From contig ML679941.1 in the NCBI GenBank assembly GCA_007922225.1, positions 56,383,849 through 56,447,848 of the forward strand: DNA of 64,000 nt. Reading direction: 5' to 3'. The position numbers and the translations under genes are program-made. This document shows, in pieces, positions 59,501 to 62,775 of this stretch; the stretch's first letter is position 1; every line of letters starts with the position of its first letter. The notes under the pieces were generated by a model that made no database searches, was not told the origin of the DNA, and saw nothing but the letters and a program-made list of their open reading frames with translations. This DNA is from Emydura subglobosa (Eukaryota; Chordata; Testudines; Chelidae).

Positions 59501-61614
59501 ACTAAAGGTATCTGTTCAGAGTCTTAGTTTTAAGTATAAATTAACCCTTTGAATGAATTATTTTCTGGTTCTACATTGAAAAAGGACACACATGTACAGT
59601 ATGACTCCTGAGTAGTTATAGTTTACTTCATTCCAGAACTCTTCAAAGGATAAGGCAGCCCAACAAATGTAATTATGGATCAGTCGTTTTTTAACCTGCA
59701 TTAAGAGGTTAAACCTCTAGTGTTGGATTAATAAGTGTCAATAATATTTTCACTCTAGTAGATAGACTATTAGCACTTACTCTTTTTAAACCACTTAGGA
59801 AGTTGCATAAATCTAAGTTGTTGCTACTTCATCTTTTATCAACTTATTTATTATTACCTCTTCAGTTCTGGGAATTAAGGATGTGATATGCAGGGGTATA
59901 TTACATTAGAGCAGTGTTTCTCAATTAAATTTGGCCACGGAACCCTTTTGAACTCGATAAATAATTGCGGAACCCCCCAAACTCTTAACAGTATTTTTAC
60001 GTATGGGGCCAAAAAAAAAATGTCAAAATAAGCAAATTATATACAAACAACTAGGTCAGCGTTTCTCAATTAAATTTCCCCGTGGAACCCTTTAGGCTCC
60101 GCGGGGAAATTACACTCATACTCAATACCCTCCGCTGAAAAATCCGGGACATCTTCCCTTTTTCGGCGGCGCTGAGAACAGCTGCTCTCGGTGGCGCGAT
60201 GTCACTTTCTCGCGGAACCCTAACAGTGTTCCCGCGGAACCCCAATTGAGAAACACTGCATTAGAGTAAGGAACATTGATGTGGACTCATCTTAAGAATC
60301 CTGTAAAATGTTGACCAATTGCTGTAAGATATTGAGCACATTCAGCTTCCGTTTATCAACGCATATGGAGTGTTTTGAGCATTTTGCAGGTTTGACCCCT
60401 TAATCTCCAATGTGGCACTTATAGTAGAGAAGAATATTATTATTTTAATGAAATAGCATATTTTTTCTAGTCTATCATTTGTCACTCTTATTTTTTGTGA
60501 ATATATTTTTAGCATATCAATGAACTGTCTATGAAAATTGATGTGGAAGATATACTCTGTAAAGCAGAAGCAATTTCTATGCAGATGATGAATTGCAAGG
60601 TAAGTTATTTTAAAGAATATCTAAGTATTCAAGCCAGTAAAAAGAAAAATATATAGTTGTTCATATTCATACCCACGTATAGCTTTTGAAATAGTCCCTT
60701 CTGAAATAGTTCAGTTGTTGGATGTGATGGGAATGTGCTATCAGCCTTCGATTAGATATTTACAAAAGCCGCATACCCTGTATAGGGAAGAGTTGTACAT
60801 TTGGTATCATGTGTGGGGAAAAAAAGCTGGAGTTTTGCTCTTGAGTGGGTTGGTTTTTACTTTGTTCAGGTTAGATTAGCTGATGTACAAATGAATTGAC
60901 TTTTGAAATGTGGGGAGGGATGAGAGGGGAGTCTGAGTGACCCTGCTGCCTACTGGATGAAAATCACAATAGACTTAGTTTTATTGTGTGATGAAAAGTT
61001 GGGTATTTATAGATTTATTAGTGAAAAAGTTTGAAGCAGTGTTATGAGATGTATAATAGTTGATTTGATTTGACTTTTATTTTGGATTCAGAGCAAAGAT
61101 GAATAGGATTGTTTATTAGATAATATTTACATGGATATAATGCAGACTGACATAAGGTTTCCCTATCACCTTTAAATATCTTTTCAGAGAGCAAAGATAG
61201 CAGCTGGTAATTTTCTTGAAAATAATCAACCTTTATACAAAATTAATATTTAAACATATTTTAAATACAAATTAGACTTTATTCTTTTAATGCTTTCAAG
61301 AAGTTGAGTAACATGCTTGTTAATGTGTTTCAATTAACTCTTCAATTTAATTTGTTTAATAAAAAGATACAACAATAAATGTTTCCTCCACATAGGAATT
61401 GCCTCAAGCAGTTTGTGAGGTTCTGGGGATGGAGAACAGTGCAGTAACAACACCAGATTCAGACACTGGAGAAAATGAAAACGTTGCTGTGATGAGTCGT
61501 TCTGCATCAACATATCAAAATATTTCAATGCCTGTAGCTGCTGCCAATGGAACAAGAGATAACACACACCAGATGGCTGTGACACATAGTGCCCATAGAT
61601 TGACGCCTACATAA
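8410..61614 (+). CDS. TBC1D15: TBC1D15, Rab7 GTPase-activating protein, C-terminal 12 coding exons
   Basis: Twelve exons join without a phase error to 488 codons and TAA: 8410-8512, 9587-9784, 10391-10519, 20638-20741, 21072-21166, 27144-27260, 37085-37185, 38756-38855, 39318-39415, 59391-59507, 60513-60599, 61396-61614. All introns are GT-AG. The product closely matches vertebrate TBC1D15 as I know it, including SEMADFLSDAIPGLKINQ and GYVQGMSDLLSP. The TBC domain runs from about residue 144 to 385 of the visible part, with the arginine finger IEKDVNR (209-215) and the glutamine finger YVQ (250-252). TBC1D15 proteins accelerate GTP hydrolysis by Rab7 and are recruited to mitochondria by Fis1, which links mitochondrial dynamics to autophagy and lysosome contacts. 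The related TBC1D17 is less likely because the N-terminal part and tail fit TBC1D15. The upstream coding exons were not found in 1-8409, so the gene is cut by the window edge. Confidence 0.96.
9587..9784 (+). CDS. TBC1D15: TBC1D15 visible exon 2 (linker)
   Basis: This exon of 66 whole codons starts after ACATAG and ends before GTGAGT. It reads KLRKDPYTATMGGFSKV and then SEMADFLSDAIPGLKIN, a stretch I recognise as highly conserved in TBC1D15. An ATG lies inside it, but the reading frame is open to the acceptor, so it is an internal exon and not a translation start. Confidence 0.95.
10391..10519 (+). CDS. TBC1D15: TBC1D15 visible exon 3 (pre-TBC linker)
   Basis: The exon has 43 whole codons between TATTTTAG and GTAATT. 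It reads IDLGKRPEVIRREPVS, then EEWTKNMD and KQMIFKG, matching the segment just ahead of the TBC domain. The following intron (10520-20637) is 10.1 kb and is largely filled by Harbinger copy 2. Confidence 0.93.
10520..11021. other. Intron sequence left of Harbinger copy 2
   Basis: This stretch carries the repeat shared in inverted form with 12031-12187. Joined to the sequence after 18520 it reads on plausibly, as the Harbinger insertion model predicts. Confidence 0.4.
10623..10777 (+). repeat. LTR-like dispersed repeat, copy A
   Basis: About 150 bases, including GTATAAAAAGATTATTC and ending GGAAAGTGCA, are closely similar to the reverse complement of 12031-12187. The TATA-like box and the CA ending suggest the 3' half of an LTR, but no matching internal retroelement genes are visible. 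The family is unidentified. Confidence 0.5.
11655..13160 (+). pseudogene. Harbinger copy 2 DDE transposase (decayed, interrupted)
   Basis: The frames give NEQWLQNF-like and SIVGTIVVQVCRAINRI-like stretches up to 11980 and an IDGM motif near 12020, aligned to the first catalytic Asp region of copy 1. An insertion of about 480 bases follows. The gene resumes near 12509 with GYFYMF, NAGLFRKLQAGIFFPD, then VVILGHPAYPGF, where GHPAYP replaces GDPAYP, so the second catalytic Asp is lost. In-frame stops are frequent. Confidence 0.8.
12028..12508 (-). repeat. LTR-like dispersed repeat, copy B (inside the Harbinger transposase)
   Basis: On the - strand the last 150 bases of this insert match copy A at 10623-10777, including the TATA-like GTATAAAAAGATTATT. 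It separates two parts of the Harbinger transposase that are adjacent in copy 1. A solo LTR is the simplest reading. No clean target duplication could be found and the edge near 12508 is approximate. Confidence 0.5.
15034..18090 (-). mobile_element. CR1 LINE, about 3 kb, 5'-truncated, within Harbinger copy 2
   Basis: The left edge is the reversed CR1 3' tail (ACATAAGAATGGCCATAC). Moving rightwards, - strand frames give the ORF2 parts in reverse order: MPLYKSMVLPHLKHC, FADDTKL near 16000 (reverse transcriptase active site), NKSPGQDGIHPRVLK and, at 18015-17650, the endonuclease start LYTNARSLNTKMCDLE with GITETWWNED. ORF1 and the 5' UTR are missing. Stops and frameshifts separate the domains, so it cannot move. 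Confidence 0.9.
15466..18015 (-). pseudogene. CR1 ORF2 (endonuclease and reverse transcriptase), decayed
   Basis: Endonuclease segment 18015-17650, linker 17109-16906 (PPWLNNKVKEALSSKK), reverse transcriptase segments 16738-16556 and 16303-16052 (YLVFQKVVDKVPHQ), and C-terminal segment 15675-15466 lie in the right order but in different frames. The FADD catalytic motif is still readable. The protein would nick target DNA and copy the CR1 RNA at the nick. Confidence 0.85.
18521..20236. other. Intron sequence, no gene recognised
   Basis: It contains a TG microsatellite at about 18853-18867 and scattered chance open frames. A hydrophobic 63-codon + frame at 18604 resembles no family that I know. 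Confidence 0.4.
20240..20422. mobile_element. Short Harbinger-type MITE
   Basis: The inverted ends GGCTGTGTCTGC and GTAGACATAGCC, an inner inverted pair GGGTGTGATTCC / GGAATCACAGCC, and a TGT duplication on both sides (20237-20239, 20423-20425) mark a 183-bp nonautonomous element. The ends resemble those of the Harbinger copies in this window. Confidence 0.7.
20638..20741 (+). CDS. TBC1D15: TBC1D15 visible exon 4 (start of TBC domain)
   Basis: The exon opens with GLCHALRKEVWKFLLGYFPW, the conserved first helices of a TBC domain, and ends with two bases of a threonine codon before GTGAGT. The acceptor is TTCCCTTAG. It supplies residues 144-177 of the visible protein. Confidence 0.95.
21072..21166 (+). 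CDS. TBC1D15: TBC1D15 visible exon 5 (TBC domain)
   Basis: The exon begins with the last base of the split threonine codon, reads DEYFRMKLQWKSVSDEQ and RLRDYRSLI, and ends with one base of a glutamate codon before GTAATT. The isoleucine at its end opens the IxxDxxR arginine-finger motif that continues in the next exon about 6 kb away. Confidence 0.95.
21711..21720 (+). promoter_or_regulatory. TATA-like box in the leader of DIRS copy 1
   Basis: GTATAAATAG lies about 130 bases inside the element, upstream of the gag region. It could have been part of the element's own promoter. Confidence 0.4.
22007..22920 (+). pseudogene. DIRS copy 1 gag remnant
   Basis: Short broken frames hold a Cys/His-containing start (KRCMLCGTAF) and a Ser/Thr/Pro-rich middle. 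A 33-bp unit is repeated twice at 22605-22668 and codes for TSTDQVGTDKA-like repeats. I compare it with the better-preserved gag of copies 2 and 4. Frameshifts and stops make it noncoding. Confidence 0.6.
23146..24932 (+). pseudogene. DIRS copy 1 reverse transcriptase and RNase H (decayed)
   Basis: The reverse transcriptase begins near DKWVLEISKERYSI and continues through LALDLQDAYFHITIHPAQRR (motif A, D present) and VLSFGLLTVP, with stops between. The active-site box near 23855 reads FPYLDYCLL, so the second Asp of YxDD is Tyr. The RNase H part lies in one long open frame, 24081-24932, with QLRVVHNTC and the closing NIMADTLSRNFS. The open frame is a chance survivor, since the reverse transcriptase before it is broken. 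Confidence 0.85.
25128..25970 (+). pseudogene. DIRS copy 1 tyrosine recombinase (decayed)
   Basis: The N-terminal core-binding helices (VHLAAITTFRHAIDG) are followed by stops. The box-I motif reads LA-stop-WVGEI where copy 4 has ARRVSEI, so the catalytic Arg is Trp. The HxxR box reads HST-stop. Conserved DIRS stretches such as FYLDRARPFRKSP remain. The enzyme would have integrated the circular DNA form. Confidence 0.8.
26601..27143. other. Intron sequence, nothing recognised
   Basis: This AT-rich sequence between DIRS copy 1 and TBC1D15 exon 6 has no open frame or repeat of note. Confidence 0.5.
27144..27260 (+). CDS. TBC1D15: TBC1D15 visible exon 6 (arginine finger)
   Basis: Two bases complete the glutamate codon, then KDVNRTDRTNKFYEG and PGLILLHDILMTYCMY follow. 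The catalytic arginine of IxxDxxR is AGA at 27158-27160. The exon ends with one base of the glycine that starts GYVQGM. The acceptor is TTTCTCAG and the donor GTAAGT. Confidence 0.96.
27261..30241. other. Intron sequence, nothing recognised
   Basis: This AT-rich stretch includes one 124-codon + frame at 28173-28547 that has no family resemblance and no exon context. Confidence 0.5.
30250..30513. mobile_element. hAT-type MITE, left part (split by DIRS copy 2)
   Basis: The left end CAGAGTTTCTCAAATTGGGG is complementary to GTTTGAGAACCACTG at 36403-36417. The two parts are separated only by DIRS copy 2. Flanking octamers CTTGAGAG (30242-30249) and ATTGATAG (36418-36425) agree at 6 of 8 positions, as an old target duplication would. 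Confidence 0.7.
31137..32990 (+). pseudogene. DIRS copy 2 gag (decayed)
   Basis: The best part is 31634-32119, a Pro/Trp-rich stretch (PFPTQWPYWDPWAAYRRQF), followed in another frame by ISLEEVPVSQHKLLDILQ and VRSKWMDFLCSHPALNS. Copy 4 has the related EYLFTHPAPGTLVV. Gag of DIRS elements is thought to package the RNA. A 44-bp-arm palindrome interrupts the gene at 32716-32804. Confidence 0.75.
32716..32804. repeat. Perfect palindrome, two 44-bp arms with a 1-base spacer
   Basis: The left arm 32716-32759 starts CTTCACTGGATGTC. The right arm 32761-32804 is its exact reverse complement and ends GACATCCAGTGAAG. The centre is one A at 32760. It lies in the gag region of DIRS copy 2. Confidence 0.95.
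33100..34830 (+). pseudogene. DIRS copy 2 reverse transcriptase and RNase H (decayed)
   Basis: The open frame 33348-33932 holds KGFYSHYLLTQKKNG, VWRPMLDLRKL, LNLQDAYFHITIHPAHRR (motif A) and ILPFGLSTAPQAF. The active-site box reads FHSLDDCLL, so both Asp residues survive but Tyr is Ser. RNase H follows in shifted frames with DASLIRWGAH, LLELHAVHNAC, VTDNFAY and NTIVDTLSREY. Frame changes occur near 33775, 33900 and 34300-34470. Confidence 0.85.
34930..35960 (+). pseudogene. DIRS copy 2 tyrosine recombinase (decayed)
   Basis: The core-binding part reads SVKVHLSAIPAFHHKING. Box I reads STCHVSELGAL, where the catalytic Arg is His. A later block FYLDRTKPFRKSLRL matches the other copies. Box II is read in another frame as RTRSARC, with His changed to Arg. 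Frameshifts near 35230 and 35715 inactivate it. Confidence 0.8.
36336..36417. mobile_element. hAT-type MITE, right part (split by DIRS copy 2)
   Basis: The sequence continues the MITE that begins at 30250 and ends with GTTTGAGAACCACTG, the inverse of the left terminus. Confidence 0.68.
36426..37084. other. Intron sequence, nothing recognised
   Basis: AT-rich, ending in the polypyrimidine tract and AAG acceptor of TBC1D15 exon 7. Confidence 0.5.
37085..37185 (+). CDS. TBC1D15: TBC1D15 visible exon 7 (glutamine finger)
   Basis: The exon reads GYVQGMSDLLSPVLYV and MENEVDAFWCFVSYMDQL before GTAAAA. The catalytic glutamine of YxQ is CAG at 37093-37095. The open frame carries on past the donor into intron sequence to a stop at 37341, but that continuation is not conserved and is not coding. 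Confidence 0.95.
37186..38755. other. Intron sequence, nothing recognised
   Basis: This intron between exons 7 and 8 has no repeat that I can name. Several open frames of 60-100 codons on both strands are unsupported. Confidence 0.5.
38756..38855 (+). CDS. TBC1D15: TBC1D15 visible exon 8 (TBC domain)
   Basis: After CATCAAG the exon reads HENFEEQMQGMKTQLIQLS and LLRLLDSGFCSYL, ending with one base of a glutamate codon before GTATGT. Length (100 bp) and phases fit both neighbours. Confidence 0.94.
39318..39415 (+). CDS. TBC1D15: TBC1D15 visible exon 9 (TBC domain)
   Basis: The exon reads ESQDSGYLYFCFRWLLIRF, then KREFSFQNILRLWE, with acceptor CCCTAG and donor GTAAGA. The residues QN follow FSF where human TBC1D15, as I remember it, has LD, a small surface change. 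The next intron is 20 kb and packed with transposons. Confidence 0.95.
39530..40060 (+). mobile_element. Old CR1 LINE reverse transcriptase fragment
   Basis: Codons for FQKVFDKM, LSGLKNWLGHKKQSK and FINDL-like stretches follow the order of CR1 reverse transcriptase (compare YLVFQKVVDKVPHQ in the copy at 15034). The sequence is strongly diverged, with stops. Edges are approximate. Confidence 0.65.
40224..41863. mobile_element. Foldback hAT element with about 600-bp inverted arms
   Basis: The left arm (about 40224-40835) and right arm (about 41255-41863) are diverged inverted copies around a loop of about 400 bases. Flanking octamers ATACAAAT (40216-40223) and ATAAAAAT (41864-41871) differ at one base. 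The left arm on - and the right arm on + both encode the C-terminal dimerisation segment of a hAT transposase (for example LSGDIVNKKWAALSP on + near 41390-41435). It is best read as a foldback derivative of an autonomous hAT element. Confidence 0.8.
40640..41122 (-). pseudogene. hAT transposase C-terminal remnant
   Basis: On the - strand the loop and left arm read together: KINLLLVASDSDDENE, then KYLATPATTVPCEHLFSLSG and LSPVNANKLVCL, which is the hAT C-terminal (hATC) dimerisation region. N-terminal zinc finger and most of the catalytic core are missing, and in-frame stops are present. The same end is repeated, inverted, at 41330-41475. Confidence 0.65.
42084..42567. other. Intron sequence, nothing recognised
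   Basis: AT-rich sequence between two hAT elements. Confidence 0.45.
42576..43049. mobile_element. hAT-type MITE with GC-rich interior
   Basis: The ends TAAGGCTGCGAGTCT and AAATCTTAGCCTTA are inverted, and inner TCATGGATTCCATG / ACCCATGACTAAAT regions lie next to them. Flanking octamers GGCCTGGG (42568-42575) and GGTATGGG (43050-43057) agree at 6 of 8 positions. The interior at about 42640-42910 is much richer in G+C than the intron around it. The open frames in it are not conserved proteins. Confidence 0.75.
43058..44330. other. Intron sequence, no gene recognised
   Basis: It has a run of G at about 43260 and a 144-codon + frame at 43288-43722 that resembles no family known to me. Confidence 0.45.
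44399..46200 (+). pseudogene. DIRS copy 3 reverse transcriptase and RNase H (decayed)
   Basis: The start TSDKWVLEIIENGYSVQF, then DFYSRYFLTQKKAG in another frame, FILQDSYFHITIHPSYRR (motif A) and VLSFGLSTTTWMLSKV can be read. The active-site box near 45115 is FSYLDYCSL, so YLDY replaces YLDD as in copy 1. RNase H pieces follow (LLWNWCISHNIDIS and NTIVDALSRKFS at 45818-46027). At least four frame breaks are present. Confidence 0.82.
46420..47400 (+). pseudogene. DIRS copy 3 tyrosine recombinase (decayed)
   Basis: Core-binding sequence near 46600 is followed by box I at 46838-46870, reading TSAR-stop-VGELRAL, so the catalytic Arg codon is now TGA. FYIDRRKTFRKSS and a box-II stretch KRSTRALSG (His changed to Arg) follow. 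The segment near 47320-47355 keeps FTQHYAIE, with the candidate catalytic Tyr. Confidence 0.8.
47813..48212. other. Intron sequence, nothing recognised
   Basis: AT-rich spacer between DIRS copy 3 and a CR1 fragment. Confidence 0.45.
48213..49345 (+). mobile_element. CR1 LINE, 3' 1.1 kb
   Basis: It begins within the reverse transcriptase (FSEWREINSVVSQGPVLGP), shows FADNTKFL where active CR1 has FADD, continues through MPLYKSMVHPN and MIRGVKHLPYAERL, and ends in the typical 3' UTR and tail near GATCATTGGTCTGACC. 5'-truncated and inactive. Confidence 0.88.
49346..50473. other. Intron sequence, nothing recognised
   Basis: No open frame over 60 codons and no repeat that I can name. Confidence 0.45.
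50477..50818. mobile_element. Harbinger-type MITE
   Basis: The inverted ends GGTATGTCTACACTG and CAGTGTAGACATGGCC match the termini of Harbinger copy 1. TTT lies on both sides (50474-50476 and 50819-50821), a possible 3-bp duplication. It has no coding capacity. Confidence 0.75.
50866..50947 (-). repeat. DIRS copy 4 3'-terminal repeat
   Basis: TTCTTCTTCAAGTGC, CTCATGTCCATTCCAC and GGAACTTTTTTCC are the inverse complement of the 56862-56948 terminus, with a few mismatches. Confidence 0.85.
51083..51190 (-). repeat. DIRS copy 4 internal complementary region
   Basis: Bases 51092-51145 repeat the outer end at 56919-56973 and 51146-51187 repeat the other outer end at 50866-50907, in direct orientation and head to tail. 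The region is therefore what the two element ends would look like if joined. In DIRS elements this segment is thought to template completion of a circular DNA. Confidence 0.8.
51239..52218 (-). pseudogene. DIRS copy 4 tyrosine recombinase (nearly intact)
   Basis: A 236-codon frame (52218-51508) has the core-binding helices (YRAKVETFTSWVESRGI, LKVHLAAISAFHQPLEG) and box I TSARRVSEIRAL with the catalytic Arg. A frame change near 51580 is followed at 51541-51239 by SWITSFIEFCYEQTR and the HxxR box VHSTRAQ. A GA run near 51360 then shifts the frame, and the candidate catalytic Tyr (TFTFHYAIV) is read only in another frame. No DDE integrase is present. Confidence 0.85.
52324..54034 (-). pseudogene. 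DIRS copy 4 reverse transcriptase and RNase H (frameshifted)
   Basis: In order on the - strand: YAALDLKDAYFHVSI (motif A, 53715-53670), YQFTALPFGLSSAPRVF, then after a frame change near 53530 FLPYLDDWLIRGRS (active site, both Asp intact), RIEFIGAILDA, and the RNase H block LISDASDIGWGAH, INMKELRAIRLAC and LGLRNDETDRLSS. The long - frame 53811-52819 is a mixture: its first third is genuine reverse transcriptase and the rest is out of frame. Enzyme role: copying element RNA and removing the RNA strand. Confidence 0.87.
54272..56601 (-). pseudogene. DIRS copy 4 gag (frameshifted)
   Basis: The best conserved part, 54958-54500 (152 codons), reads KKKYYVPAEGFEYLFTHP, KVYSMASLQFRIANHQALL and SLRQFAEALSQDQTADF. 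Upstream (55744-55044) a Pro/Arg/Ser-rich region with WPQQWPYWALG matches WPYWDPW of copy 2 but changes frame. A related gag domain is known from vertebrate LAP2-alpha (TMPO) and ZNF451, where it was domesticated from DIRS-like elements. Here it is simply a transposon gene with several frame breaks. Confidence 0.75.
56862..56975 (-). repeat. DIRS copy 4 5'-terminal repeat
   Basis: The segment holds GGAAAAAAGTTCCAGG and GTGGAATGGACATGAGC, complementary to the other terminus, and then extends about 27 bases further outward (CAGTTACTGGTAAGTAACC), a stretch found again in the internal region at 51092-51145. Confidence 0.85.
56976..57628. other. Intron sequence with a short GGGTGAA minisatellite
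   Basis: Apart from the tandem repeat at 57507-57540 nothing is recognised. A 122-codon - frame at 57316-56948 overlaps the DIRS terminus and is not a known protein. Confidence 0.45.
57507..57540. repeat. Seven-base tandem repeat (GGGTGAA-like)
   Basis: About four and a half units: GGGTGAA, GGGTGAA, GGGCGAA, GGGCAAA, GGGCAT. Confidence 0.8.
57629..57657 (+). repeat. 29-bp direct repeat, copy 1
   Basis: The segment starting GCTGACTCTGGCTGAG and ending TTGCCATTAC recurs exactly at 58699-58727. Confidence 0.95.
57775..57870 (+). mobile_element. MIR-like tRNA-derived SINE fragment
   Basis: GTGGTTAAAGCACT, CAGGAGATCTGATTTCGATTCC, GGCTCTACCACA and CTTGCTGTGTG follow the head and core of MIR-type SINEs in order. 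TTTCGATTCC corresponds to the B box of a polymerase III promoter. The 3' part is replaced by unrelated sequence with a short inverted pair (CCCAGCTCAG / CTGAGCTGGG at 57871-57920). Confidence 0.7.
58161..58698 (+). mobile_element. DIRS-type leader fragment (solo 5' end)
   Basis: GTTCTTCTTCGAGTAGTGTCC, CTATGGGTATTCCACTGTAGG and the following leader match the start of DIRS copy 1 (CCCTATGGGTACTCCACTG at 21590), including CAGTGTCCATTCAGCCTGCACATG and CCTAGTTCCTTC. Only about 0.5 kb is present, with no reverse transcriptase or recombinase. A run of 9 A and 14 G lies near 58529-58552. Confidence 0.7.
58699..58727 (+). repeat. 29-bp direct repeat, copy 2
   Basis: An exact copy of 57629-57657 lies immediately after the DIRS leader fragment. 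Confidence 0.95.
58728..59390. other. Intron sequence, nothing recognised
   Basis: AT-rich, ending in the polypyrimidine tract and acceptor of exon 10. Confidence 0.5.
59391..59507 (+). CDS. TBC1D15: TBC1D15 visible exon 10 (end of TBC domain)
   Basis: The exon has 39 whole codons: VMWTELPCQNFHLL, CCAILESEKQQIMDKHYGF and NEILK. The acceptor TTTTAACAG is followed at once by GTAATG, so the first exon bases look like a splice donor. The in-frame V-M-W match to the family shows that the exon starts at this G. Confidence 0.95.
59912..60258. mobile_element. hAT-type MITE with perfect 8-bp target duplication
   Basis: The ends CAGTGTTTCTCAATT and AATTGAGAAACACTG are perfect inverted repeats, flanked by CATTAGAG on both sides (59904-59911 and 60259-60266). 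A second left terminus, CAGCGTTTCTCAATTAAATTT, begins at 60057, so the element looks composite. The right half is rich in CpG. Confidence 0.88.
60513..60599 (+). CDS. TBC1D15: TBC1D15 visible exon 11
   Basis: This exon of 29 whole codons lies between ATTTTTAG and GTAAGT and reads HINELSMKIDVEDILCKAE and ISMQMMNCK. It is the helical extension after the TBC domain. Confidence 0.95.
60600..61395. other. Last intron of TBC1D15, nothing recognised
   Basis: AT-rich with normal splice sites at both ends and no repeat that I can name. Confidence 0.5.
61396..61614 (+). CDS. TBC1D15: TBC1D15 last coding exon (C-terminal tail and stop)
   Basis: After CACATAG the exon reads ELPQAVCEVLGMEN, then TTPDSDTGENENV and a Ser/Thr/Asn-rich tail ending HRLTPT, with TAA at 61612-61614. 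The tail has diverged more than the TBC domain but keeps the TTPDSD acidic block and the RLTP ending of the family. Confidence 0.94.
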   Translation, partial: ELPQAVCEVLGMENSAVTTPDSDTGENENVAVMSRSASTYQNISMPVAAANGTRDNTHQMAVTHSAHRLTPT

Positions 61615-61752
61615 TTACACGTGGTTAAATTCTTGAAGAGACACTTTACTGCAGCTCTTCTTTCAAGCACTTGAGAGATGGATGTTTAAAATTTGGTGTT
61701 TTGATTAAGCTTTAAGGTTTTGGAAAGAAATTCTGTACTGTAATGCTCTTGC

Positions 61753-61758
61753 ATTAAA
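61753..61758 (+). promoter_or_regulatory. Candidate proximal polyadenylation signal (ATTAAA)
   Basis: The common variant ATTAAA occurs 139 bases after the stop codon, with TTTTTGTAG downstream. It may be used for a short 3' UTR, which only transcript data can settle. Confidence 0.35.
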
Positions 61759-62295
61759 GCTTTACAACATGACCTGACCTAATTATTTTTGTAGTTACTT
61801 CTACCGAAATAGCCTTTTGTTTTCAATAACATTCCTTACTATTTTTGTAGCAAAGTGCATTTCTTTTTTGCTGGTGAACTGGAAACGGCTAATAGTTAAA
61901 AGGTGGGTGGTTTGGAAATGATGCATCTGCTGAGTTTTCACTTTTATTATTCTGAGCTTTGGTGGTTCTTTGGTTTGATCAGATTCAAAATAAGTAAACT
62001 GAAGCTTCTGTACATCATTTCCAGGTTGAAAAGATGCTGATTTCCAGAAGAGGAACATTTTGTAAATGAACAGGATTTTTCCTTCTCAGATGTTTACAAA
62101 AATATTTGTTGCTGATTGAATGTAGATTTGAAATGGACGTTTTGACTTGCGCAGTTTAATGTCTAGATACTGAATTTTGTGTAACCCAGGAATGGATGAA
62201 CAGTATATTTTTTACATTTAACATCTCTTCACTTACACACACACACAAGCAATTATTTGAGAGCACTAAAAGGATAGGCATATTTTCAATATTTG

Positions 62296-62301
62296 AATAA
62301 A
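62296..62301 (+). promoter_or_regulatory. Candidate alternative polyadenylation signal
   Basis: An AATAAA lies within the 3' UTR and is followed by TTGACTGTTTGTTC. It could give a 3' UTR about 450 bases shorter than the distal site. Confidence 0.4.
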
Positions 62302-62748
62302 CTTGACTGTTTGTTCATACAAGTTAGTTTGACCGAATTAATACACAACAACTTCAACCTGAGCTCTTTTTGAAAACTATTTTCTAAACAATAACTGTTT
62401 CATGTGGGTATGATCAGGCCTACTCCTGGTGTAATTATACAATTAATTTCTTGCAAAGTTTATCTTTACCAATAATGTTTATTATCTTTGCTAGTAGTAT
62501 ATTAACTGATCAGTAAACTCCTACTTAAACTGTTTCTGTGCCAGACTCTTTGTGGCATTTAAAAGCACGTACAAAACTATTGCAAAATAGTAATCACAAT
62601 GATCTTAACAAAACATTCTTTTGTATATGAAAAAGGCAGTGTGAGTTTATACCATGCCATGCTGTATGACCTTCTTAAGTCTTGTGGTATTTAATATAAC
62701 TGATTCAATATATTAATTGTTATTTGGTAACTATTGTACATATTATAA

Positions 62749-62754
62749 AATAAA
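62749..62754 (+). promoter_or_regulatory. Probable distal polyadenylation signal of TBC1D15
   Basis: A canonical AATAAA sits 1.1 kb after the stop codon and is followed within 30 bases by a T/GT-rich stretch. Confidence 0.6.
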
Positions 62755-62775
62755 ACTCAAAACCAATTTAGTGTT

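Larger units (their letters stand above)
61615..62775 (+). other. TBC1D15: TBC1D15 3' untranslated region
   Basis: This AT-rich segment follows the stop codon and has no repeat that I recognise apart from a short CA run near 62235. It ends about 20 bases after the strongest polyadenylation signal, next to a TGTTTTTG stretch that could be the downstream GU-rich element. The exact cleavage site is inferred. Confidence 0.7.
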
